From assembly GCF_019655855.1 (NCBI RefSeq), contig NZ_BPFX01000017.1, forward strand, positions 26,613 to 90,612: a DNA stretch of 64,000 bases. The letters run 5' to 3'. The notes under the pieces were generated by a model. That model did no database searches. It had not been told where the DNA came from and saw only the letters and a program-made list of their open reading frames with translations. The first letter of the stretch is position 1; every line of letters begins with the position of its first letter. The stretch is from Pseudomonas paralcaligenes (GTDB lineage: Bacteria > Pseudomonadota > Gammaproteobacteria > Pseudomonadales > Pseudomonadaceae). The translations under genes and the position numbers were made by a program. Of the stretch, positions 1-6,703 are shown piece after piece.

Positions 1-103
1 GGGGGTAAATATTCTGCAAACAGGTTCGTTTCTACTTGGCTGAGCGGTCGTGGGACCACGCCTTGGCTCTAGATCAAGCCCTTCGGGTTATATTCATCTA
101 ATT

Positions 104-153
104 TAAAATTATTATCATTCGCGTTTGACACATATTCTCACACTGTCTACCGT
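104..153 (+). promoter_or_regulatory. Fur-box-like site and candidate sigma70 promoter of pvdS
   Basis: Positions 104-122 match the 19-bp Fur consensus at 13 positions, with the core ATTATCATT. TTGACA lies at 125-130 and, 17 bp later, a weak -10 (TACCGT) at 148-153. Iron repression of pvdS through Fur is established in Pseudomonas; the match here is by eye and the -10 is poor. Confidence 0.55.
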
Positions 154-210
154 ACTCCGCGCTGTGAAGGATTAACCGGCTCTCAGTAGCCCTGTCGCAT
201 AGGTAGAACC

Positions 211-753
211 ATGCAGGAATATGGAAATGTCGAGCGCTCCGTCAGCGGGGCCCCTTCGCTGCTTCAGGCATTGGTGGAAAACCGCACGATCCTGGTCAAG
301 ACGGCCGCCCGGATCACGGGGTGCCATAGCCGCGCAGAGGATGTGGTCCAGGATGCCTTCCTCAGGCTGGCGGGCGGACGGGCCATCACCCTCCCCCTCA
401 GGGCCCAGATCAACTATGTCTTCCGGATCGTGCGCAACCTGGCCATCGATCACTATCGCAAGCAGGCGATGGAACAACGCTACATCGGCAGCGAGGAGGA
501 AGGCATGCACGCCACCAGCGGCAACGCGACTCCCGAGGCCGCCAACCTCAATCAGGAAACCCTGGAGATCATCGACAGCGCCCTGAACCAGCTGCCCGAG
601 CGAACCCGCTACGCCTTCGAGATGTATCGCATCCATGGCGTCCAGCAGAAGGACATCGCCAAGGAGCTGGGGGTTTCACCGACGCTGGTCAATTTCATGA
701 TCCGCGATGCGCTGGTGCACTGTCGCAAGACGGTGGGCCAGTCCCACGACTGA
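211..753 (+). CDS. pvdS: Extracytoplasmic-function sigma factor PvdS (pyoverdine / iron starvation)
   Basis: A 180-residue ECF sigma-70 factor that directs RNA polymerase to siderophore (pyoverdine) biosynthesis promoters under iron starvation. Region 2 holds SRAEDVVQDAFLRL (about residues 44-57) and IVRNLAIDHYRKQAMEQ. Region 4 near the C-terminus holds TRYAFEMYRIHGVQQKDIA followed by GVSPTLVNFMIRDALVHCRK. These blocks are nearly identical to remembered P. aeruginosa PvdS, more so than to other ECF factors. A Fur-like box lies upstream, and a PPTase gene that could serve the same pathway starts 27 bp downstream. The rest of any pvd cluster would lie to the left of the window. The ortholog call is strong; the exact siderophore is inferred. 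Confidence 0.9.
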   Translation: MQEYGNVERSVSGAPSLLQALVENRTILVKTAARITGCHSRAEDVVQDAFLRLAGGRAITLPLRAQINYVFRIVRNLAIDHYRKQAMEQRYIGSEEEGMHATSGNATPEAANLNQETLEIIDSALNQLPERTRYAFEMYRIHGVQQKDIAKELGVSPTLVNFMIRDALVHCRKTVGQSHD

Positions 754-780
754 CACGCCCTGCCCCAGCGGAAGGCGCAG

Positions 781-1509
781 GTGAGATTCTGCCAAAGGCC
801 CGGGCCGGAACACCGGGTCTCACTGCCCGGCTGCGTGACGATGGGCACCCGCTTCGATCACCGCCTGCTGGGCGCCGGCTGCATCGATCGAAGCGGCATT
901 CCCCTGCCCCCGGCCATCCGCCGTTCGGTGCCCCGGCGCCAGGCCGAGTTCCTGGCCGGCCGTCTGTGCGCCAGGGAGGCCCTGGAACGGCTCACCGGCA
1001 GTGCGGATGTCCCGCCAATAGGCGAAAACCGAGCGCCCCGCTGGCCCGAGGCCGTCTGCGGCGCCATCACCCACAACCGTCACCGCGCCCTGGCGATGGT
1101 CGCCCGGCGCGACGACTACCTGGCCCTCGGCGTCGATATCGAGTCCCTCATCGACGAGGCGCTGGTGGACGAACTCGCCGGGGAGCTGCTGACCCAGGGC
1201 GAGCGCGAGCGCTTCCAGAGCCTGCCGAGTGAACAGCGCGCCCACCTGCTCACCCTCACCTTCTCGCTCAAGGAAAGCCTGTACAAGACACTCCACCCGC
1301 TGACCGGCCGCCAGTTCTATTTCGAGCATGCGGAGCTGCTCGCCTGGTCGGCGGACGGACGGGCGAGACTGCGGCTGCTGTGCCGGCTCGACGAACGATT
1401 CCCGGAGAACACCGAGATCGACGGCCGTTTCTGCATGATCGAAGACGATGTGCTCAGTTACGTGGCTATCGCCAATCCGCGGGGAGCCCTCGGACTCGCT
1501 CCCTGCTGA
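781..1509 (+). CDS. pcpS: 4'-phosphopantetheinyl transferase, PcpS/EntD type
   Basis: Transfers the phosphopantetheine arm of CoA to carrier proteins of fatty-acid, polyketide and nonribosomal-peptide synthetases. It shows the family motifs GVDIES (catalytic Asp119) and FSLKES (Lys164, Glu165), and the N-terminal block RRQAEFLAGRLCAREAL. The GTG start at 781 is preferred because GGAAGG lies 5 nt upstream and the resulting 242 residues match remembered PcpS in length and in its N-terminus (FC then LPG then TRFD). An ATG at 841 is the alternative. It follows pvdS by 27 bp on the same strand, so it may be co-expressed to activate siderophore synthetases; that link is inferred. Pseudomonas PcpS usually serves both primary and secondary metabolism. 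Confidence 0.85.
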   Translation: MRFCQRPGPEHRVSLPGCVTMGTRFDHRLLGAGCIDRSGIPLPPAIRRSVPRRQAEFLAGRLCAREALERLTGSADVPPIGENRAPRWPEAVCGAITHNRHRALAMVARRDDYLALGVDIESLIDEALVDELAGELLTQGERERFQSLPSEQRAHLLTLTFSLKESLYKTLHPLTGRQFYFEHAELLAWSADGRARLRLLCRLDERFPENTEIDGRFCMIEDDVLSYVAIANPRGALGLAPC

Positions 1510-1626
1510 CCCGGACTGCCCGCCACGCCTGGTTTGCGCCGACGATCCGCTACCTTCGCGAAGCCCCTCCGCCGAGGAAAAGTAGTAGTGTTAACGGAGT
1601 AGTCGTCAGAGAAACCGGGAATCACC

Positions 1627-3213
1627 TTGCCGCTCACGAAGAAACGCCTGCAGTTCGATCTGGGCAACCTCATCCTTGTCTTGTCCGCCCTGACCGCATT
1701 GGTGATGCTGATCAACAGCTTCTTCGCCAGCTACCGCGTGCAACGGGAGCTGCTCATCGACAATGCGCTGGAAGCCAACCACGTCTACGCGGCCAAGCTG
1801 GCCTCCAGCACCGACGCCTTCCTGCAGGCCTCGCTCCAGCAACTGGCCTACAGCGCCAAGCTGCAGAGCCGCCGGTTCGACGATGCCGACTTCCTGCACG
1901 ACGAAGTCGAGCGGCTGCTCGAACAGACGGCCAGCTTCAACTCGGTGTTCGTCGTCAGCAACCGCGGCACGGTGCTAGCAGCCTCGCCGGCCAGCCTCCA
2001 CCTGGTGGGCCAGACGCTCTCCACCGAAGGCGTCAAGGAGGCGATGCGTACCCGCAAGGCGACCATCTCGCGCCCCTACATGTCGGCCGCCAACAACCTG
2101 GTGGTGGTGGTCTCCCAGCCCGTCTTCGCCGCCGACGGCGAGTACCTGGGCTTCGTCGGCGGCTCCTTCTACCTGAAACGCCGGAGCATCCTCAACGAGC
2201 TGCTCGGCGAGCACTACTACAAGGACGGCTCCTACCTGTACGTGGTCGACAGCAGTCGCCGGCTGCTCTATCACCCCGACCAGGATCGGATCGGCACCAT
2301 CGTCACCAACAACACACTGGTCGACCGCTTCCCGAAAGAGGACTCGGGCACCCAGCGCGTGGTCAACAGCCAGGGCGTGGACATGCTGGCGGGCTTCGCC
2401 GTGGTGCCCACCACCCGCTGGGGCATCGTCGCCCAGCGGCCGACCGAGACGACGATCGCCTCGATCGACGAACTCATGATCAAGGTAATTCTCACCACCG
2501 CCCCGATGGCCCTGCTCAGCTTCGTACTCATCTGGTGGCTGGCGCGTGTGATCGCCCGCCCGCTCTGGCAGCTCTCGGCCGGCGCGCGCGACATGGCGGA
2601 CCCGGGGACGGCCGACAGCATCAGGAACGTGCGCGCCTGGTACTTCGAGGCGGCGGCCCTCAAGCGCGCCCTGGTGCTCGGCCTCAACCTGCTGCACGAA
2701 CGCATCGGCAAACTCAACCACGCCGTCCAGACGGACCCGCTCACGGGCCTGCACAACCGTCGCGGGCTGGAGTTCATGCTCTCCCTCTGGCAGGCCGAGA
2801 ACCGGGCGTTCTCGGTGATCACCCTCGATATCGACCACTTCAAGCGGGTGAACGATACCCATGGCCATGACGTGGGCGACAAGGTGATCAACAACGTGGC
2901 CGAGCTCATGCGCGGCTGCTCGCGGGAGAACGACATCCTCTGCCGCACCGGCGGCGAGGAATTCCTGATGCTGCTGCCCGGCACCAATACCCTGGCCGCC
3001 ACGGCGGTGGCCGAGCGGCTGAGGCATACGGTGGAACAGGCCGATATCCCGCCCGCCGGGCGCATCACAATCTCGCTCGGGGTCGCGGCCTGGATTCCCG
3101 GAGGACCGAGCCCCAGCCTGGTACTGAAGTCGGCCGACGAACAGCTCTACGCCGCCAAGGCCGCCGGACGCAACTGCGTGCGGGTCGACCAGGCCGAGAC
3201 GGTGATCTCCTAG
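1627..3213 (+). CDS. Membrane-bound diguanylate cyclase with periplasmic Cache-type sensor
   Basis: Makes cyclic di-GMP from two GTP. The 528-residue protein has a first membrane segment at about residues 11-32, a periplasmic double-Cache-like sensor of about 240 residues, a second segment near 290-312, then a C-terminal GGDEF domain starting with DPLTGLHNRRG. The active-site signature is GGEEF at residues 442-446. An intact product-inhibition I-site (RxxD, here REND) lies five residues before it, so feedback inhibition is expected. No EAL domain is present. The start at 1627 is TTG, chosen because it leaves the first membrane helix intact; the ribosome site is weak. The signal is unknown. 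It follows the PPTase by 117 bp and may be a separate transcription unit. Confidence 0.88.
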   Translation: MPLTKKRLQFDLGNLILVLSALTALVMLINSFFASYRVQRELLIDNALEANHVYAAKLASSTDAFLQASLQQLAYSAKLQSRRFDDADFLHDEVERLLEQTASFNSVFVVSNRGTVLAASPASLHLVGQTLSTEGVKEAMRTRKATISRPYMSAANNLVVVVSQPVFAADGEYLGFVGGSFYLKRRSILNELLGEHYYKDGSYLYVVDSSRRLLYHPDQDRIGTIVTNNTLVDRFPKEDSGTQRVVNSQGVDMLAGFAVVPTTRWGIVAQRPTETTIASIDELMIKVILTTAPMALLSFVLIWWLARVIARPLWQLSAGARDMADPGTADSIRNVRAWYFEAAALKRALVLGLNLLHERIGKLNHAVQTDPLTGLHNRRGLEFMLSLWQAENRAFSVITLDIDHFKRVNDTHGHDVGDKVINNVAELMRGCSRENDILCRTGGEEFLMLLPGTNTLAATAVAERLRHTVEQADIPPAGRITISLGVAAWIPGGPSPSLVLKSADEQLYAAKAAGRNCVRVDQAETVIS

Positions 3214-3373
3214 CCGCCGCGGCGAAAAGGTTGAACTTCCGCCCGCTGCGCTCGCTCAGTGCATCAGCAGCGGCTGATGACCTTTTCGATAAGCCCCCCT
3301 GCAGGCGCGGACATGGCCCTCGCCATAGCGCTCACGACCCTATTCCTTGCCCCAGATGTGAGAGGAAAACGCG

Positions 3374-3601
3374 ATGGACTGGATGATCACCTACCGGACG
3401 GCAGAAGGCCTCATCAAAAAGGTCGCGGCGCATGCGCTCAAGCTTCCCGACTACAGGGGCCTCGCCGAGCGAGTGGTGCGCGACGCCTACGAAGACCGGC
3501 CGCCCCTGCCACTGGGCAATCTCTCGGCGGTCGAGTGGCTGGACCACTGCAAGCTGGAAATCCTCGACATCGATACCCTGAAAGCCGCGCAGCGGGCCTG
3601 A
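3374..3601 (+). CDS. Small hypothetical protein, 75 aa
   Basis: A short gene with a good ribosome site (GAGAGG about 8 nt before the ATG). The product begins MDWMITYRTAEGLIKK, has a mixed acidic/basic composition, no signal peptide and no membrane segment. I do not recognise a family. It stands alone between the diguanylate cyclase and another small gene. Coding is supported by the ribosome site and by a Trp-, Asp- and Leu-containing composition that is not merely a product of high GC. An inverted repeat (GAAAAGGT near 3224 and ACCTTTTC near 3280) sits upstream and might end transcription of the cyclase gene. Confidence 0.5.
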   Translation: MDWMITYRTAEGLIKKVAAHALKLPDYRGLAERVVRDAYEDRPPLPLGNLSAVEWLDHCKLEILDIDTLKAAQRA

Positions 3602-3686
3602 GGCCCGACCGCGCGATTGGTTGAACGGCCGGCCTCCGCGTCTCCTCCAATCCATACAGGCCAGCCGGCCTCATGTGAGGTGACGT

Positions 3687-3887
3687 ATGAACGCGAACAA
3701 CCATGCCAACCCCCAGGGCGACACCGATCCGCAGGACCCGCAGACGCCCGAGCCGCCGGTCGAGCCCGGCGTCTATCCGGCGGAGCCGGATCGGCGCCAG
3801 GACCAGGAACAACCCGATGAGGACATTCCGGGAGAACAGCCACGCAGCCGATCGAACGAAGGCGATCCGCTGAACACCCCGGACTGA
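3687..3887 (+). CDS. Small, disordered, acidic hypothetical protein, 66 aa
   Basis: The ATG is preceded by GAGGTG with good spacing. The product is rich in Pro, Asp, Glu, Gln and Asn, contains PQDPQTPEPPVEPG, and has almost no hydrophobic residues, so it should be intrinsically disordered and soluble. Short proteins of this type are common in pseudomonads and some are stress-related, but nothing here shows a function. It lies 85 bp after the 75-residue gene on the same strand and could be co-transcribed with it. It is followed by GC-rich dyad sequence (for example AAGCCCCGCAAGCGGGGCC near 3933) that could act as a terminator. Confidence 0.5.
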   Translation: MNANNHANPQGDTDPQDPQTPEPPVEPGVYPAEPDRRQDQEQPDEDIPGEQPRSRSNEGDPLNTPD

Positions 3888-3962
3888 CCCCGGGTCCGTG
3901 AGCCAGGCCCGCTTCCGCAGGGCCTCGGCGGGCCAAGCCCCGCAAGCGGGGCCGCAGAAACC

Positions 3963-4163
3963 CTACTCGGCGCCAGGCCCGATCACCTGGCGGCGCATTT
4001 CCTCCTCGATCTCGGTCACCGCCCGCGCGCGCATGGCGACGCCCAGGGTCTTCTCCTCGGAGTCGATCGGATACTGCTCCAGCAGGTAGCGTTCGAGTTC
4101 GGCCTGGGCCTCGTTGCGCTGGTCGCGCAGGGCCTGCACGTCACAGGCTTGATGAAGTGCCAT
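3963..4163 (-). CDS. Small helical hypothetical protein, 66 aa
   Basis: The start ATG at 4163 has a near-perfect ribosome site (AAGGAGGTG) just upstream, strong support for translation. The product is charged and probably all helical (QALRDQRNEAQAELERYLLEQ), with no signal peptide or membrane segment. Its start lies inside the 3' end of the next small gene (overlap 4141-4163), so the two are probably translationally coupled. I do not recognise the family. Together the pair looks like a small cassette inserted between the plus-strand small genes and the iron-uptake unit. Confidence 0.5.
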   Translation of the reverse strand: MALHQACDVQALRDQRNEAQAELERYLLEQYPIDSEEKTLGVAMRARAVTEIEEEMRRQVIGPGAE

Positions 4164-4425
4164 GGCGCACCTCCTTCACGGACGTCTCGGGGTGGATCGG
4201 CGGGTTCGGCCCGGCGATGCGCCGGCGCCGCTCGACCATGAGCGCGTCGGCGATCCCCGCGGCGACCGATGCGATCTGGCCCGCCGACATGGGCGGGCCG
4301 ATGGTCAGCGGTGTGTACGTGATTTCCCGAACGGCAACAGCAATATCGACCGCCCCGAAGGCAACCAGGGCGGAGGCTGCGTACTGGTCCCAGGCGGCAG
4401 CTTCTTCTTCAGATTCGATCCTCAT
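4141..4425 (-). CDS. Small hypothetical protein, 94 aa, possibly phage-derived
   Basis: A 94-residue soluble protein with an acidic N-terminus, the segment AAAWDQYAASALVAF, and a C-terminal part with AAGIADALMVERRRR. The pattern 'WDxYAA.A' followed by 'A.xADALxxERRxR' recalls small proteins I associate with phages and prophages of proteobacteria; this is a remembered resemblance, not a search result. It overlaps the downstream 66-residue gene by 23 bp. No other phage gene is nearby, so if it is phage-derived it is a remnant or a domesticated cassette. Confidence 0.5.
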   Translation of the reverse strand: MRIESEEEAAAWDQYAASALVAFGAVDIAVAVREITYTPLTIGPPMSAGQIASVAAGIADALMVERRRRIAGPNPPIHPETSVKEVRHGTSSSL

Positions 4426-4475
4426 GACTCACCCATCTCCGTAAGCTCGACAGTTTGGAGCCACGGGACGGAGGA

Positions 4476-6116
4476 TCAATTCACAGTGTTTACCGGCTGT
4501 TCGTCGGCGCGGCCGCGTGCAGACCAGACGCTATCCGCCGGCCCGGAATCGACGCGCCGGGCCGTGCCCCGCGCCATCCAGGCGAAGCAAAGGGCGCCGG
4601 CCAGGGCCGTGATGTCCACTCCGAGGGCGGCGGCGCTGGTGTGGCCCCACAGCCCGAGCGCGGGCACGCTCCAGGCCAGCAGGGTCGTCGCGGGGATCGC
4701 CAGGGTCGCCGCCGACGCCAGCCACAGCAGATGCACCGACGCCCTCGCCCCGCCCCGGGCGAAGGCCCAGGCCAGGCTGCCCAGGAAGACGACGTAGTAG
4801 ATGCCCATGTGCCAGACCACCGGCGCTTCCACCCGCCCGTGCAGCCACTTGGCCGCCACGATGGTGGCCGAGATGCCGGCGATGCAGCCCAGGCACACGC
4901 CCACCGTGCCGGCGGCCAGCAGCCGGGTGGAGCGGCGCTGCTGCACCGGCCCGCTACCCCGCCGCTCGGCGCGGCGGCGCGACTCGATCCACAGCAGGTT
5001 GCCGGAGTAGAACAGGAAGGCCCCCGCCAGGCCGAGGAAGAAGTAGCTCCAGCGCACCGGCTCGCCGCCGTAGCTGCCGAAGTGCAGGCTGAAGAAGCTG
5101 CTCGCCAGCGCCGTCCAGCTGTTGCGCTCGCCGGGGAAGTAGTAGCTGTTGAGCACCCGCCCATCCACGGCGTCGAGCAGCAGGTAGCCCTGGGTGCGCA
5201 GCAGGTAGCCCGGCTCGGTGCCTCGCACCAGCACGCTGGCGGCCGCGTCGCCCGCGTTCTGGTAGGTCATCGCCGTGGGCTCGAAGGCGGGATTGAGTTC
5301 CCGCACCCGCGCCAGCAGGCGCTCCGGCTCCAGCATCACCGCCCCGTCACCACTGGCCGCAGGCGGCACGAACGGGCTGTGGGCACGGAACAGCTCCGGC
5401 AGCCGCTCTTCGTAGATGACCTTGTCCTGGGTGTCGTAGAACAGGTCGTGCAGGCCGAACACCACGCCGGAGAGCGCCATGATCAGGTGGAACGGCAGGC
5501 TCACGATGCCCACCACGTTGTGCGCGTCCAGCCACATGCGCTTGAGGTTGCGGCCCAGGCGCACGGCGAAGAAATCCTTGACCAGCGTCGGCAGCAGCAC
5601 GATGACCCCGGACACCAGGGCCACCGCGTACAGCATGCTGACCACGCCCATGAAGCCCATGCCGATGTCCATGTCGCCCGGCACGCCCGCGGTGCGGTGC
5701 AGGATGTCGACCAGCTCGGCCAGCATCGACGGCGACTCCTGGCGTAGCTGCAGCCGGTCTTCGCCGTCCAGGCTGGCCGACCAGACCCCGGGGATCTCGC
5801 CACGCTCGCGCGGAGCGCCCTCTGCCGCCCGCTGGAACCAGACCAGCCGGGCGGGAATCGCCTCGTGGTCCTGCAGCACCAGGGTGAACTGGCCAGCCAC
5901 GTCCGGGCGGGCCTCCAGGGTGCGGGCGATCAGCTCGGGCGCGCGCTCCAGGCTCACCTGCGCCGCGCTCGCCCCCGGCGCGGCGGCCCAGCGGGCGAGC
6001 GGCTCCTTGAACATGGTGATGGCGCCGGCGTAGAAGGCGACGAACAGGGCCAGACCGGCCAGGATGCCGGTCCAGGTATGGACTTCCTTGTAGATGCGGA
6101 CGATGTCGGTATTCAT
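4476..6116 (-). CDS. PepSY-domain inner-membrane protein, probable ferri-siderophore reductase
   Basis: A 546-residue inner-membrane protein of the PepSY-associated TM family, members of which (FoxB, FpvG) help release iron from imported siderophores, probably by reduction. It starts KEVHTWTGILAGLALFVAFYAGAI with a His in the first helix, typical of the family. It has further membrane segments around residues 175-195, 220-240 and 370-390, then a C-terminal group of helices, with periplasmic PepSY-like stretches between (for example [23 protein letters not shown]). It is the last gene of a minus-strand run with the receptor and two small membrane proteins; the preceding gene stops 15 bp upstream. 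The family call is firm, the reductase role is inferred from relatives and context. Confidence 0.8.
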   Translation of the reverse strand: MNTDIVRIYKEVHTWTGILAGLALFVAFYAGAITMFKEPLARWAAAPGASAAQVSLERAPELIARTLEARPDVAGQFTLVLQDHEAIPARLVWFQRAAEGAPRERGEIPGVWSASLDGEDRLQLRQESPSMLAELVDILHRTAGVPGDMDIGMGFMGVVSMLYAVALVSGVIVLLPTLVKDFFAVRLGRNLKRMWLDAHNVVGIVSLPFHLIMALSGVVFGLHDLFYDTQDKVIYEERLPELFRAHSPFVPPAASGDGAVMLEPERLLARVRELNPAFEPTAMTYQNAGDAAASVLVRGTEPGYLLRTQGYLLLDAVDGRVLNSYYFPGERNSWTALASSFFSLHFGSYGGEPVRWSYFFLGLAGAFLFYSGNLLWIESRRRAERRGSGPVQQRRSTRLLAAGTVGVCLGCIAGISATIVAAKWLHGRVEAPVVWHMGIYYVVFLGSLAWAFARGGARASVHLLWLASAATLAIPATTLLAWSVPALGLWGHTSAAALGVDITALAGALCFAWMARGTARRVDSGPADSVWSARGRADEQPVNTVN

Positions 6117-6131
6117 GCTCGGAATTCGGAC

Positions 6132-6425
6132 TCAGTGACAGGCATACAGCGCCACCCAGGCCAGGACGTTGGCGCCGCCCAGCCACAGCCAGGCGTGCCG
6201 GCCACTGCGGAAGAGGAAACAGGTGGACAGCAGCGCCATCCACAACGGCGCCACCAGCCACATGGTCACCTGGAACTTGTTCGGCGCCGCCGGGCCGCCG
6301 CTGGTGAGGAAGGCGAACAGCCCGGAGCCGGCCAGCGCCAGCCCGAGCCCGAGCAGCAAGCCGGCCAGCGTCTTGCTCCACCAGTCGCGACGGATCGCCG
6401 GGGGGCTGCGCCGCGCTACCGCCAT
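6132..6425 (-). CDS. Small three-helix inner-membrane protein of the siderophore-uptake cluster
   Basis: A 97-residue protein with three hydrophobic segments: around TLAGLLLGLGLALAGSGLF, VTMWLVAPLWMALLSTCFLF, and AWLWLGGANVLAWVAL. Its start at 6425 overlaps the end of the gene before it by 10 bp, which points to translational coupling; a longer open frame upstream runs through that gene and is not used. Proteins of this look are found beside TonB-dependent receptors and PepSY proteins in pseudomonads and are often labelled as iron-uptake or iron-transporter proteins. Its biochemical role is not known to me. It may work with the PepSY protein encoded next to it. Confidence 0.7.
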   Translation of the reverse strand: MAVARRSPPAIRRDWWSKTLAGLLLGLGLALAGSGLFAFLTSGGPAAPNKFQVTMWLVAPLWMALLSTCFLFRSGRHAWLWLGGANVLAWVALYACH

Positions 6426-6703
6426 GACCGGCCTCCCAGAATCTCGCGCAGCACCGCCATGAACGGCAGCGCCACGAAGCAGGCCATCAGCAGCGCCAGC
6501 AGGGTGAAGATGGCCGTCGACACTTCCAGCAGCTGTAGCCACAGGGCCAGCGCCGCCACCTCCATGAACACGGCGGCGCTGCGCGCCGGACGCGCCGGCC
6601 AAGGCATCGCCAGCCATTGCTGGCGCGGCGCGGCCAGGTAGGCGGCCAGGGCGCCGCCCACCGTCAGCGCCAGGGCGAGCAGGGTCAGCATGGCCGCGCT
6701 CAC
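6416..6703 (-). CDS. Small three-helix membrane protein, DUF3325-like
   Basis: A 95-residue membrane protein with hydrophobic stretches at the N-terminus (MLTLLALALTVGGALAAYLA), in the middle (AAVFMEVAALALWLQLL) and near the end (FTLLALLMACFVALPFMAVL). Size, helix pattern and position beside a TonB-dependent receptor suggest the DUF3325 family; that assignment is from memory. The gene begins 4 bp inside the receptor's stop region (6700-6703) and ends 10 bp inside the next gene, so receptor, both small proteins and PepSY protein form one coupled transcription unit. Confidence 0.65.
   Translation of the reverse strand: MSAAMLTLLALALTVGGALAAYLAAPRQQWLAMPWPARPARSAAVFMEVAALALWLQLLEVSTAIFTLLALLMACFVALPFMAVLREILGGRSWR

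Noticed and set aside
3223..3288. Inverted repeat GAAAAGGT / ACCTTTTC as terminator of the diguanylate cyclase gene
   Set aside because: The arms are only 8-9 bp, the loop is about 50 nt and no T run follows, so a terminator call is not supported.
6426..6617. N-terminal extension of the small membrane protein gene at 6132
   Set aside because: The extra 64 residues are Gly/Ala/Arg-rich and lie inside the upstream gene; the ATG at 6425 gives a normal three-helix protein.
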